Shown: positions 26,307 through 36,078 of the stretch, piece after piece
Position numbering within the stretch: position 1 is the stretch's first letter
Layout of the letters: every line of letters begins with the position of its first letter
Origin: Bacillota bacterium
GTDB taxonomy: Bacteria; Bacillota; Clostridia; Acetivibrionales; Acetivibrionaceae
Direction of reading: 5' to 3'
Assembly (NCBI GenBank): GCA_023421115.1
Contig: JAEZUI010000158.1
Coordinates: 1 to 64,000 of the forward strand
DNA length: 64,000 nucleotides
Notes under the pieces: model-generated
The model's input: the letters and a program-made list of their open reading frames with translations, nothing else
The model's database searches: none
What the model was told of the DNA's origin: nothing
Position numbers and translations under genes: made by a program

Positions 26307-29300
26307 TCAGGCAATTGGTGTCTTTATAACGGTATAGTCATTCTTTTCAATCAAATAACCCATGCCTGTATCATATTGACAACTTCTTTGCTGATAACCC
26401 ATATTCACACTAAAAATAATCTGGTCGTCTATACTTCCTCCAAGCAAAATTCCGCTCTTTCCGCCAAATACTGAACTATATAAAGGTTGACCTACAAAGG
26501 TTTTGATCTTTTCCGGATCTCCTGTAAATACAAAATATACTTCAAGTCCGCTTCCGCCACTCATTAAATTTTCCATATAACTCAAAGCAGTTTCGGAGAT
26601 CATTTTGAAGAAACTGTCAAAATCATCTATAAGCACCAAAATTCTTGGATACTTTCGCATGTATTCATATTCACTTTGAGTATTTTCACTTTGCCTAAAT
26701 GCTTTTAAATCTTTGTGCCTTGACTGCATTTCCTTAACAAGAGGATTTATAAAGCTATCAAAACTCTCTGCGTCACAAATATAATCATCAGCACCATATT
26801 TTGTACAGAATCTTTCAAAGTCACCTTGACCATTATCTACTACATAAACCTTCCAATCAAACCTCGCCTTAACAATTCTCAGTAACATTTTAAGGAAATT
26901 GGTTTTTCCACCCTGATAAAAGCCCAATATTGAATAGGTAAAGTTTTTTCCTAAATCTATTGAAACAATTTCAGCTTCATTTATATCATATCCTATTGGA
27001 ATTAACTCCTGTTCAATAAGCATTTTTCCGTCATCACTGTCAAGAATAATGTCAACAGTAACTTCTTCAGGTACAAAAGGTATAGGTTTTGCACTACGCC
27101 CCTTCCAATTTGCTTTCATTTCTTTAAACAATTCTCTTAACTCAGAAACCCTCTCACCTTCGTTTACAGAACTACCTGCAAGTGCTGTCTGATATTCCAA
27201 AACAGCATCAAGCTTAGCCAAACCTCTTCCTTTAACATTTTCGGGCTCTAAGCCGTCAGTATTACCTACAACCGACGAATACTCATATTTATCATTTAAT
27301 TGCAGAGCATACATCAGTTTGATGTTCTGACTTACTCTATACCTCATAGAACTTGTATTTGTTGTGGTAATTATCAAGTAAACACCATAATTTCCACCCT
27401 CACGAGATATAGTTACAATAGTGTTTTCAGAATCAGGATAAAGCTCTGAAAAGGCCGAGTAATTATCTATTATTACAACCATTGCAGGTTCCTTTTTGCC
27501 TGAAATCTGCATGTATGCTTGTAATGAACCCACTCCATACTCTGCAAACTTTCTCTTTCTGATTTCCAGCTCTTTTGAAAGCAATTTAAATAGTTTATCC
27601 AACTTATCGGCATCATCGGAGAACAGAACTCCACCTGTGTGGGGCAATTCGTTATAATACCCCATTGTCCGACCTCCAAAGTCAAGGAAATAAAGGTTTA
27701 AAAGCTCCGGTGAATAGGATTTTACAAGGGAGTATACAAGCGTCTGCAGGAAGGTAGTTTTTCCTGTACCCGGTGCTCCATATAGTAAAATATGGCCTTC
27801 TGACCCTATATCAACTTTTAACAAATCCTGTCTCTGGTTTTTAGGATCATCATATATTCCTATATAAGCACACATCCAGTGGTCAAGCGGCTTCCATTCC
27901 TGTCCATCCCAGCCCTTCTCATCCACCAATTTGTCATAGAATACAACCTCCTCTAAAGGCTCTAACCAAAGCTTCAAAGGTTTGATATTATCTTTTACCG
28001 AAATATCGGAAATATAGTCCACAACGGCTGAAAGTTGGGTACTTGAACTCTTGACTGCTTCAGTTTTTACCGCTACAGTTTTTATAGCTCTTCCTGAACC
28101 GTCAATCAACATAACCTGCTTGTCACCGTCGTTTTCAATCTTGTCGGTTGGCACATAGGGTGCTCCACTCCATCCGGACTGTACCAATTCAAATATCTCA
28201 TCGTTTCCAACCTGCACATAGCATCTTCCGGCTTGGGTAATATATGCTGCTTCCTGTCTCTTTAGCATTTCGTTACTGTCAGCCTTGTCTAATACCTTAA
28301 GACAGATTCTAAACCTTGTATTACTCCATATTTGGTCGTCAACAACACCGGAAGGCTTTTGAGTAGCCAAAATCAGATGTACACCAAGACTTCTTCCTAT
28401 TCTCGCAGTACTGACAAGCTCATTCATAAATTCAGGCTGTTGGGATTTAAGCTCTGCGAACTCGTCAGAAACTATTACAAGGTGTGGCAACGGTTCTTTT
28501 GCCTTATTCTCCTTGTACAGCTGCTGATATTTATCTATATGATTAACTCCGTATTCTGCAAAAATTCTCTGCCTGCGTTTAAGCTCACTCTGAAGGGACA
28601 CCAATGATCTTCTTATCTGGCTTCCTCCAAGGTTGGTAATAGTCCCGGATATGTGAGGCAGCCCAATAAAGCAGTTGGCCATACCTCCACCTTTATAGTC
28701 AATCAATATGAAAGACACATCGTAGGGGTGATAATTTATAGCCATCGATAGTATTAAGGATTGTATAAATTCACTTTTACCCGAACCGGTCATTCCCGCT
28801 ATAAGTCCGTGAGGACCATGATATTTTTCATGGATATTGATGAAAAACTGAGTATCTCCGGCTTTTATACCTAACGGAGCCTCTAAAGAACGGTAGGACA
28901 AATTTTCCCTCCATCTTCTCTTTATCTCTAAATGCTCAATTCTACCTACTTTGTACATTTCAAGAAAAGTAAGCATTGAAGGCAGCGACATAGCCGATGC
29001 CAGTTCTTTAACCTTTATACCCGCTAGCGAACATGAAAAGGAATCCAAATCTCTAACACTGATTGGATCTGCTTTAAACTCAATAAGCCCATCTTCGGGA
29101 TTATCCCTGTGATATAGAGTACTCTCCGTCTCATTACATTGAACAAAGGAGTTACATTCTTTAGGAAGCATGTTCAATTTTTCATAGGCAAACACCGTAG
29201 TTACTCCCAAAGCAACAGAACCGCTGGTCAAATACCTCATAACAGGCTCATTTTCAGCCAATTCCGGATCAGCAATAAACACTACAAAATGCGGCAAAAA

Positions 29301-30917
29301 CATTTTTCTTTCATTTGAATTTTCTTTAAGACTTTCCTCTCTATCACCTAAAACCTCATTGAGATAGTGGAATACATCTCTTGCTTCATCACGGGAAGAC
29401 GCAATAAAACGAATTGCCTTTTCCGGACCCCAAACGTGAGGAAGCCGCTTTATCCAGTTCCATTTTTCTGCTTCGTTCTTTCCATAAATGCAAACCAGCT
29501 TTACTTCATCATAGCTGTGTAGCGAAGATATTTGAACAATCATAGACATCACTATATCCATGATTGTCTTTCTCTCTCCGATTACACCCAACATATTGTT
29601 TTCAAAAAGAGAAACGGTTATTGGTATATTCGGAACGGTTATAAAATCTTTATTTATATCGTTCAATTCATCCATTAACGGGTCATCTTCCATAGTAAAG
29701 TGTTCCGGCGGAATAGCCACATTAATAAGAGAAGGTCTTGTTCCAACTCCAAGTCTTAGCTCTAAAAAGTCCTTGTTTGAAGGCATACGCTCCCAAAGTC
29801 TTCTGTCTTTATTTACAGCACGGTTTATCAGAACTGTAGGTTCAGGATAATTACCCGACAAAATTTTTCTGTTGCGGTCAATACGCTCCTCAAGCTTTGC
29901 GTACACTTTTTGCATATACTGTCTGTATCTTTTAACTCTCTTCTTTTCGTCTCTCTCTTTTGTTTTCTTCTGATAACGTCTTGTCAGAATAGGCCATAAA
30001 ACTATTCCCACAAGCATACACCCCGTCATAAATGCCCCTGGAATGACCATGCTTGGATTATTTCTGCTTGAATTGATAGTAAACATAGTGCTTACCATCA
30101 TACCTATTCCCATTAAAAAAGAAGGTCCCATGGTTAATATAAGAGGCTGTTCCTTAGCTGTATTAGGTGCCGGTGGTGCATCAATATTTATCTGACCATC
30201 ATCAAGTTTTTTAATAATCCTTGGAGAACGCTGAAAATATGACTTGTTTTTAGCCTTTCCTGTAGCATTGCCACCATCGGTTTGCTGATCTAATACTTCC
30301 AAATGCTTATTAAGGTTGCAATTTTGAAGCCCTTTTGGCCTATTGATTGCAATGAAGTTGCTAAAATATACAATTTTGAGCCCCATAATATTTATTGTAT
30401 CCCCAAAGTTCAAAACCTTTGACTGCGTCTTCCTGCCGTTAACAAATACCAAATTATTCCCATTAGCCTTAATCTCAGCTTTTCCCGATTCCAAGTCAAT
30501 TACGGCATGATTTTCGGAAACATTTGTCCCTTTGTAGATAATTGAATTATCACCCATAAAACCAATTTTTATATTCCGAACTCCAAGGGAGTACTTATCA
30601 AAGGACACCGAAGCAAATTCAGCCTCATCGACATATATAACTGCTCCACATTTTCCATCCATTGATGCAACATTTATAACATCTCCGGCAACAAGCTGTC
30701 TATCAAAAACAGCTTGTCCATTGACCTTAATATTTATATCTTCCATTTCACGAAGTGACCAGTGACCACTGTCGGCATATATAGGTACTAAATAAATCGA
30801 CTCAGATTCAACCACTTCAGGATTAATGTCGACGGTAACTATTCCTTCTAAAGAATTGGGAAGTTGATACTCCTTAAAAGTTTCTCCGCTTAATACATAA
30901 AGAATTAAATTACTCAC
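26307..30917 (-). CDS. essC: EssC-type FtsK/SpoIIIE ATPase of the type VII secretion system
   Basis: The membrane motor of T7 secretion, 1536 residues, close to the usual EssC length. Two N-terminal FHA-like domains (~1-95 and ~105-200, the latter with GDNSIIYKGTNVSENHAVI) precede two membrane helices (~258-312). Three FtsK/SpoIIIE ATPase domains follow: D1 Walker A GMTGSGKSE near 705 with Walker B LVIVSDEF near 810, D2 Walker A GAPGTGKTT near 1050, and D3 GFYQGGKTN near 1333. All three P-loops keep the lysine, whereas the last domain is often degenerate in homologues. It follows the ParA-like membrane protein by 54 bp. Confidence 0.96.
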   Translation of the reverse strand: MSNLILYVLSGETFKEYQLPNSLEGIVTVDINPEVVESESIYLVPIYADSGHWSLREMEDINIKVNGQAVFDRQLVAGDVINVASMDGKCGAVIYVDEAEFASVSFDKYSLGVRNIKIGFMGDNSIIYKGTNVSENHAVIDLESGKAEIKANGNNLVFVNGRKTQSKVLNFGDTINIMGLKIVYFSNFIAINRPKGLQNCNLNKHLEVLDQQTDGGNATGKAKNKSYFQRSPRIIKKLDDGQINIDAPPAPNTAKEQPLILTMGPSFLMGIGMMVSTMFTINSSRNNPSMVIPGAFMTGCMLVGIVLWPILTRRYQKKTKERDEKKRVKRYRQYMQKVYAKLEERIDRNRKILSGNYPEPTVLINRAVNKDRRLWERMPSNKDFLELRLGVGTRPSLINVAIPPEHFTMEDDPLMDELNDINKDFITVPNIPITVSLFENNMLGVIGERKTIMDIVMSMIVQISSLHSYDEVKLVCIYGKNEAEKWNWIKRLPHVWGPEKAIRFIASSRDEARDVFHYLNEVLGDREESLKENSNERKMFLPHFVVFIADPELAENEPVMRYLTSGSVALGVTTVFAYEKLNMLPKECNSFVQCNETESTLYHRDNPEDGLIEFKADPISVRDLDSFSCSLAGIKVKELASAMSLPSMLTFLEMYKVGRIEHLEIKRRWRENLSYRSLEAPLGIKAGDTQFFINIHEKYHGPHGLIAGMTGSGKSEFIQSLILSMAINYHPYDVSFILIDYKGGGMANCFIGLPHISGTITNLGGSQIRRSLVSLQSELKRRQRIFAEYGVNHIDKYQQLYKENKAKEPLPHLVIVSDEFAELKSQQPEFMNELVSTARIGRSLGVHLILATQKPSGVVDDQIWSNTRFRICLKVLDKADSNEMLKRQEAAYITQAGRCYVQVGNDEIFELVQSGWSGAPYVPTDKIENDGDKQVMLIDGSGRAIKTVAVKTEAVKSSSTQLSAVVDYISDISVKDNIKPLKLWLEPLEEVVFYDKLVDEKGWDGQEWKPLDHWMCAYIGIYDDPKNQRQDLLKVDIGSEGHILLYGAPGTGKTTFLQTLVYSLVKSYSPELLNLYFLDFGGRTMGYYNELPHTGGVLFSDDADKLDKLFKLLSKELEIRKRKFAEYGVGSLQAYMQISGKKEPAMVVIIDNYSAFSELYPDSENTIVTISREGGNYGVYLIITTTNTSSMRYRVSQNIKLMYALQLNDKYEYSSVVGNTDGLEPENVKGRGLAKLDAVLEYQTALAGSSVNEGERVSELRELFKEMKANWKGRSAKPIPFVPEEVTVDIILDSDDGKMLIEQELIPIGYDINEAEIVSIDLGKNFTYSILGFYQGGKTNFLKMLLRIVKARFDWKVYVVDNGQGDFERFCTKYGADDYICDAESFDSFINPLVKEMQSRHKDLKAFRQSENTQSEYEYMRKYPRILVLIDDFDSFFKMISETALSYMENLMSGGSGLEVYFVFTGDPEKIKTFVGQPLYSSVFGGKSGILLGGSIDDQIIFSVNMGYQQRSCQYDTGMGYLIEKNDYTVIKTPIA

Positions 30918-30971
30918 TAATTTCGTTCCCCCTTGAAATCTATGTTAATTAATACAAATCCTCTATATGAT

Positions 30972-32351
30972 CTAATATACTCCCTTAAAATAATTCTTTA
31001 TCTGAAAAAATACATTGCTGTTGCTAAACAAATACGCAAGCAACGTCAACGCAAGTGCAACTATAACAACTACAACCAAGAATTTCAAAAAGCCCATATA
31101 CTTTTTGACCTCGGCACTTATATCAGGTCTTTGATTAGTTTGGGCATTTTTTTGTTTTATTTTTTCCATAAGTATTGGCTTATGGTATAGTTTTATCTCT
31201 TTTTTTTTTAAAACCGACTTTAGAAAGCCTTCGTTTTCATCGTTATCATTTATCTGTGGAAGTACATTTCTAAGCATTCCGGCAAATACCTTTGAACACT
31301 CCTCACTGTCTTCAAAAGGCTGTGGATTGTAAGGTGCCTGAAAACAAGGAAGCGAATTCATACTAGACTTCACCAACTCAAACATTGCATTGTTGGAAAA
31401 GGTAAAATAATATCTATTTTTAAAATTCTTATCATCCGACTCAATCAATTCTTCCAATTCATTAAGTTCCCAATCCTTAACCCCACTTACAATAATTCTC
31501 TCCTGAGCCCTTTTGAACTCAGCTATATTGCATTTGCTGTATACCCCCATGTCAAGAATTATATAGCTATAGTCATCAAGAGTTAAATCGGATACCGACA
31601 TTGCAGGGTCAAAGGGATAAAAGTCTATTCCCGCAAGGGAAAACATATTTTTTTTCTCAACGACATTGTCATAGGCGTTCTTTATACAGTCAAAGGTAAA
31701 ACTGTTATGCATTTCAACAACTGCTACACCATGCCTGTTATCCATCAAAAACTTTGCAATGGATATGGCAGTATGTGTTGTCCCAATTCTGCTCATAGTG
31801 CCTACAACAGCTATTACCACTGTACCTAATATTTTGTCTTTTTCGATAGTTTTCGTTTGAGTATTAGCAGACTTCCCATACCCTTTCTCAATAAACTCTT
31901 GTTCCTTCTCTTTCTGCCTTGCAAAGCCTTCATCCCATTTGACAGCTTTTGCATATGTAGATGGATTTTCAAAAAGTTCAACCAGCAGAGGAGTTATGTT
32001 CTTTTCCTCATTTTCCTTCTGACCGATAATATCGTAAATGCCCATTGAGATAAGGTTACTTATGACTTCATTACCGGAAAACTTCTGAGGTGCTATAATA
32101 AAGACTCTTAAAGTCTCTTTGCTCAGCATAATTTTCCTTATTGCCTGAGGCAATCGTCTATAATCCTCAAGACATGAAATATCAACAATAAGACAGTCTA
32201 TATCTAAAGCGTTTAATCTTTCTACTTCACCTAAAATATCTATATCTCTGTCTATTTTCTTATATGCAATCTCTCTATTAACTTTTCTTAATGCTTCATC
32301 GATATTAATCCAATACTCCGGCCCCGAAATAATTGCAACCAATTTGATCAA
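30972..32351 (-). CDS. ParA/MinD-like protein with a C-terminal membrane helix, T7SS-associated
   Basis: A 459-residue protein, first gene of the T7SS operon. Residues ~1-125 look like a receiver-type alpha/beta domain (with LDIDCLIVDIS). Residues ~178-390 are a ParA/MinD-like fold whose P-loop VVGTMSRIGTTHTA lacks the usual lysines. The later motif SYIILDMGVYS corresponds to Walker B. One membrane helix lies at ~428-450, with a short outer tail. The domain plan is like TadZ/CpaE plus a membrane anchor. No EssA, EssB or EsaA homologue is recognisable here, so this protein may replace one of them in tethering EssC; that is inference. Confidence 0.75.
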   Translation of the reverse strand: MIKLVAIISGPEYWINIDEALRKVNREIAYKKIDRDIDILGEVERLNALDIDCLIVDISCLEDYRRLPQAIRKIMLSKETLRVFIIAPQKFSGNEVISNLISMGIYDIIGQKENEEKNITPLLVELFENPSTYAKAVKWDEGFARQKEKEQEFIEKGYGKSANTQTKTIEKDKILGTVVIAVVGTMSRIGTTHTAISIAKFLMDNRHGVAVVEMHNSFTFDCIKNAYDNVVEKKNMFSLAGIDFYPFDPAMSVSDLTLDDYSYIILDMGVYSKCNIAEFKRAQERIIVSGVKDWELNELEELIESDDKNFKNRYYFTFSNNAMFELVKSSMNSLPCFQAPYNPQPFEDSEECSKVFAGMLRNVLPQINDNDENEGFLKSVLKKKEIKLYHKPILMEKIKQKNAQTNQRPDISAEVKKYMGFLKFLVVVVIVALALTLLAYLFSNSNVFFQIKNYFKGVY

Positions 32352-32389
32352 CCCTTCTATAAATAGTAGTTACATTATATACTTACTAA

Positions 32390-32418
32390 ATTATAACGTA
32401 AACTTTAATTAACATCAA
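32390..32418 (-). promoter_or_regulatory. Promoter of the T7SS operon, shared type with 44887-44915
   Basis: In gene orientation, -35 TTGATG (32413-32418), 17 bp, -10 TATAAT (32390-32395), about 40 bp before the start at 32351. The block from the -10 box to ~32460 is clearly similar to 44887-44960 upstream of the stalk-domain gene, including ATATTGTTG and ATATCAATTGAT just upstream of the -35 region. The conserved part upstream of -35 may be an operator. No 9-12-9 repeat is present here. Confidence 0.6.
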
Positions 32419-32594
32419 TTGATATATACAACAATATTCAACATCAAAATTTGTAATATTATAGTTTATAACGAGTAGTGAAGGGTAATGGGAACTAAAA
32501 CAAGTTTGCTGTGTCAAACTGCTCTGAATCAAATAGAATTATTGCCCGACTAAGAGTGCATCCTACAGAACTCAAATGAAAGGGGTGTTATTTT

Positions 32595-32729
32595 ATGAAA
32601 TCTCAAATGACAAAAAAGTTGATGAGAAAAAAGCTTATGACAGAGAAGGCTATGATAGAGAAGGCTCCGAAAGAGAAGGCTATGACAGATATTGATGTAA
32701 CTAGAACGGAGATATATCTAATTTTTTGA
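32595..32729 (+). CDS. Possible small basic peptide with a 15-bp tandem repeat
   Basis: A 44-codon plus-strand frame beginning MKSQMTKKLMRKK, with a GAAAGGGG ribosome-site-like sequence about 11 bp before ATG. The middle contains three 15-bp repeats reading M-x-EKA, M-x-EKA, P-x-EKA. It runs against the direction of all neighbours. The peptide is strongly basic with no membrane segment. It may be real, a remnant, or chance. The other 500 bases of 32352-33004 hold only the operon promoter and a long inverted repeat at 32772-32804. Confidence 0.3.
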   Translation: MKSQMTKKLMRKKLMTEKAMIEKAPKEKAMTDIDVTRTEIYLIF

Positions 32730-32771
32730 ATGCTTGCTAAAATATAATTTAACGAGCTTTGTAACTTAAAT

Positions 32772-32804
32772 ATTGATAGGCTATTTTTAAAATAGCCTAT
32801 CAAT
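32772..32804. repeat. 33-bp perfect inverted repeat
   Basis: Two 16-bp arms, beginning attgataggctatttt, are separated by one base, so the sequence is almost a perfect palindrome. It lies between the small plus-strand frame and the 3' end of the minus-strand stalk-domain gene at 33005. It may be a terminator for convergent transcripts, or a protein-binding palindrome. Confidence 0.6.
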
Positions 32805-33004
32805 AGAAAAAAAGTTGCACTTTTCATTATATAAAGAAAACTAATTTTTCAGCATTACTTTTTCTCAGATTCTTATATTGCTGCAATACTATTAATTGCT
32901 ACCATCGCTTTATAACCGAAAAAAGGTGTACATTGAATAATATAAAAACAGGAATCGACTGGAATTAAAAGCTTTTTTAACCATACTTTCCAGATCATGA
33001 AAAT

Positions 33005-35137
33005 TCAATTTATAAATATCATATTGCTTATTTGAATATTTACCTTCATCTCAATAAACTGTCCTGAGGCATCATCATATATATATAGAATTTTCTTTCC
33101 TTTCAACGGTGACTTATCATCTCTTTCGTAAGCATATACCAGATAAAAGCTGCCTTTTGCCTTGATTAGGTTGATAACCTCAGTATTGCTTTTAATATTT
33201 ATTTCTTTATCACCTGTGAACTTGTAAAGATCATAAAGCTTTGTACTAGAGTCATAACCGCTGACAAAGAGTACTTCCTGTATCTTGTTCCAGTACTTGA
33301 CTTCACAATTGCTCAATAGTTCGTTAAACCCATTGCCGAAAGAATAAAGTTTGCTTCTTTTTATATCCGCCTCATACCCTGAAAAGACCAGGCTGTCGTT
33401 TATGCATTCCCAATTTTTCATTTCCATGTCAACTGCCAGATTCCGAAACTCATCCTTTTCGAATATCAAAAGGGTAGGTCTCTGCTTTTCGGTAATCCTG
33501 CTTTTATCCTTTATATCAAAGAATATTTTATCGTTTATGCTCAACGTCTTTTTTATTGAAAGAACATCCAATGTTTGTACCAGCTTTTCACCATTATATA
33601 CAAAAAGCGTGGCATCAGTGAAAGTATTGCCGGTTTTTTTAGAACCAAGGACTATGAGCTTGTCATTTTCATTTCTGAACTCGGTAAGCTTAAACAGCTC
33701 GATAAAACGATTGTTTTTAATACTATCCTCAAATTCGAGAACAAATTGCGGATCAAGAACGCCAGAGGTCAAATATCTTCCCGACCTTTCATCGAAAGTA
33801 TGGAGTTTTCCGTCAATAACACCAATATACAACTTATCTTTATAGGTCATCAACTTATTTACTTTGTACTTTATGAAGGATTTCGAATCAATAGGAAATT
33901 CTACTTCCCTTACCTGTTTGTTTTCAATTATATTTAATGAGCTGTTTACAACCGCATATAACTTTCCGTTATATATAGCAATATCATTTATATTAACCGG
34001 AATGTCTTCATGTATAATCTGAAAACTTGAAGCGTCTGTATCTTGTCCATCAAAAGATGCAAGTGGTTTTTTGTTTCCCTCCTGCATTGCACCGGTCATA
34101 TATAATGTATCCTCATGGACAATACTGTCTTTAATTATGAACCCTTCACAGATTATAGATGGTTTCCATGGCGTGGATGCGTTTTTATCAAAGGCAAGCA
34201 GATAATAATTCCTGTTATTGTCATATTTATTGATGAGTAGTTTATCATTAAAGTCAATATGTTTTCCTACATAGAAATTGTCTTCAACCATAATAAGTTT
34301 TTCTCCGTCAAACCTGTAAAGCTTGTTGAATTTCTGATTTCTGTCGTATCCGTGGATTATAAGATTATTATTGTACTCAAAGGTTTCCTCAATATCGAAA
34401 TCGTCGATCAGAATATTAAAGTCGTCATTTTTGAATTCAACAAAGTTGTTTTTGCTTGTTTCTATATCAAACATTGTAATTAGTATTTTTCCCTTATACG
34501 AGTACCAGTTGACTATTTCTTTGTTTACCATAGGTATTACTCTGAATTCATTTCCATCATATATGTAAAGCTTATTATTGTTCTTTGGATCTTTTTCGTA
34601 AAATAAAACTGCTCCGGTATCATATTTCCCAACCCTTGTAATATATATGGTTTTGGTTTTATCATCCCAGACTACGTTTGCTCCGGCGTTTTCTGAGACA
34701 AACCTTAGCGGAACTACTGTTCTCCCATCAACAATTTTTGGAGCGACAGCCATTTGCAAAGGTTCATCGTTAACAAATGCTGTTTTATCGTTTATCTTTA
34801 ACTTAATTGTGCTATTTTTACGAAAGGCAGTAATAGTCGAATCATTGCTGTTCCATTCAATTTCATAGCCAAGCTCTTCTAAAATTGCCCTGAAGGGAAC
34901 CTGTGCATTTCCGTCTTCAAGAAAAGGCGCAGCGTCAAGGGATTTTTTCAAACTCTTTGAATAGTAAGATTTTGAATTGATAGTAAACGACAGATCAACA
35001 AAATCTGAGCTAATTACCTCAGAAAATGAATATTCTGTATGTAAAACTGTTGCAAAAATTACCCCAAAGAGTAAAAATAGAGCTTTTCTGATATCAAAAA
35101 TTCTTAAACCTGTTTTATAAGACTTCATTGATTTCAC
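33005..35137 (-). CDS. Exported stalk-domain (copper amine oxidase N-terminal type) protein with a propeller-like C-terminus
   Basis: A 710-residue secreted protein. A signal peptide-like helix lies at ~18-37. The first domain (~45-170) is the 'copper amine oxidase N-terminal' stalk, with the paired motifs VPFRAILEELGYEIEWN and VPLRFVSENAGANVVWD. The remaining ~540 residues consist of recurring strands such as KLYIYDGNEF, KLYAVVNSS and KLYSFGNGF at ~45-60-residue spacing, which suggests a kelch-like or other beta-propeller. No oxidase active site is present. A likely promoter is TTGACA/TACATT with 17-bp spacing at 35234-35262. The role is probably surface binding; this is inference. Confidence 0.8.
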   Translation of the reverse strand: MKSMKSYKTGLRIFDIRKALFLLFGVIFATVLHTEYSFSEVISSDFVDLSFTINSKSYYSKSLKKSLDAAPFLEDGNAQVPFRAILEELGYEIEWNSNDSTITAFRKNSTIKLKINDKTAFVNDEPLQMAVAPKIVDGRTVVPLRFVSENAGANVVWDDKTKTIYITRVGKYDTGAVLFYEKDPKNNNKLYIYDGNEFRVIPMVNKEIVNWYSYKGKILITMFDIETSKNNFVEFKNDDFNILIDDFDIEETFEYNNNLIIHGYDRNQKFNKLYRFDGEKLIMVEDNFYVGKHIDFNDKLLINKYDNNRNYYLLAFDKNASTPWKPSIICEGFIIKDSIVHEDTLYMTGAMQEGNKKPLASFDGQDTDASSFQIIHEDIPVNINDIAIYNGKLYAVVNSSLNIIENKQVREVEFPIDSKSFIKYKVNKLMTYKDKLYIGVIDGKLHTFDERSGRYLTSGVLDPQFVLEFEDSIKNNRFIELFKLTEFRNENDKLIVLGSKKTGNTFTDATLFVYNGEKLVQTLDVLSIKKTLSINDKIFFDIKDKSRITEKQRPTLLIFEKDEFRNLAVDMEMKNWECINDSLVFSGYEADIKRSKLYSFGNGFNELLSNCEVKYWNKIQEVLFVSGYDSSTKLYDLYKFTGDKEINIKSNTEVINLIKAKGSFYLVYAYERDDKSPLKGKKILYIYDDASGQFIEMKVNIQISNMIFIN

Positions 35138-35233
35138 CTCTTTAAAATTTTACATACAGTATTAACGGTACAATCCCCCATCATGGAAACTTTCAAGCCT
35201 CCAAAAATAGTAACATTATTTTGCCATACAAAA

Positions 35234-35262
35234 AATGTAAATCAATTTTTTAGAAATGTCAA
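35234..35262 (-). promoter_or_regulatory. Possible sigma-A promoter for the 710-residue stalk-domain gene
   Basis: In gene orientation, -35 TTGACA (35257-35262), a 17-bp spacer, and -10 TACATT (35234-35239), about 97 bp before the start at 35137. The -10 box deviates at one important position. The gap 35138-35604 otherwise holds short decayed coding traces around 35444-35600. Confidence 0.4.
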
Positions 35263-35443
35263 TTAACCAGTTGTTTTTTTGGAATAACCTTACACCCTTC
35301 TAGAAAAATATTTTAGAACTACTAAAAACACATTATACTTCATTAATATTTTATCATTTTAAGTCCAAGGTTTTAAATAGGCATAAAGAATCTTATATGT
35401 AGTAACAATGAATCATATTTTTATCATAAGTTTATCTATAATT

Positions 35444-35600
35444 ATGAAATTTTCCCTCACCTCAATCAATGTGTTTGTTCTCCAATCTGACCGTTATGGT
35501 GGTATTCCATTTGAAATCGTTCGTAAAGATGATTTTCCAATGGTAAACTCTTCCTACAACTGACACCTTTTTTAATGTTCAACTTTACATTATTGACTTT
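35444..35600. other. Probable decayed coding remnant, not a functional gene
   Basis: The plus strand has a 39-codon frame (35444-35563) with a protein-like middle, SDRYGGIPFEIVRKDDFP, but no ribosome site. The minus strand has an open stretch that starts VKLNIKKG, echoing VKLNINK in the adjacent small gene at 35605. Neither is convincing as an intact gene. Local base composition is less AT-rich than its surroundings, as expected for a former coding region. Confidence 0.3.
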
Positions 35601-35604
35601 TTTT

Positions 35605-35974
35605 CTAATTATTGCTAGTTTGGTATTCGTATCTAATTTTTTTCACTTTCAATTCATATATTATTCCATTATTTGGTTCAGTAATTTTGTTAATGTTTAG
35701 TTTAACATCCTTTTGGATTACATCTTCAAAAAGAAAATTTCCCATATAACTCACCTGTGTAGCTTCAGGTTTGAAAAAAAACAAATTATCAACAGATTGT
35801 ATATGAACTGAGTTATCACTATCATGAATGTTATTAGTATTTGTTATTTGCAATTTCTCTTGCTTCCGTTTTTATATTATCAGAATTCTCACCATTACTT
35901 GGTAAGTCTAAATTTTTACTACCATTAACAAATAAAAAACCAAACATTAACATTATTGCTATATATTTTGTCAT
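35605..35974 (-). pseudogene. Small secreted-protein gene split by a frameshift in an A5 run
   Basis: A good ribosome site (AGAGGA, 9 bp) precedes ATG at 35974. This opens a 46-codon frame with a signal peptide (MTKYIAIMLMFGFLFVNGS) that ends at 35834. The next frame is open from the A5 run (35869-35873 on the plus strand) to the stop at 35605 and would continue the protein as EKLQITNTNN to IRYEYQTSNN. Joining the two at the run gives one protein of about 122 residues. The single-base change may be a real mutation, a phase-variable tract or a sequencing error. The function is unknown. Confidence 0.7.
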
Positions 35975-36078
35975 AAACCTAGTCCTCTATTTCTATAAAT
36001 TAGCAATTTTCACTCTTGTCATTCTAAAGGTTCTTTTTTCTGTTCCATTCCATTTTGTAATTTTTGAAGCCGATTTTC

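Noticed and set aside
32470..32594. Possible riboswitch or structured leader ahead of the small plus-strand frame
   Set aside because: A small GTTTG/CAAAC hairpin is visible, but no conserved core of cyclic-di-GMP, SAM, TPP, THF or other known riboswitches could be matched by eye.
32603..32827. 74-codon minus-strand frame
   Set aside because: It overlaps the plus-strand repeat and the 33-bp palindrome, has no good ribosome site, and its hydrophobic low-complexity composition looks like an AT-rich shadow.
35444..35563. 39-codon plus-strand frame with protein-like sequence SDRYGGIPFEIV
   Set aside because: There is no ribosome site, the minus strand is equally open, and flanking sequence shows decay. 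It was kept only as a remnant, not as a gene.
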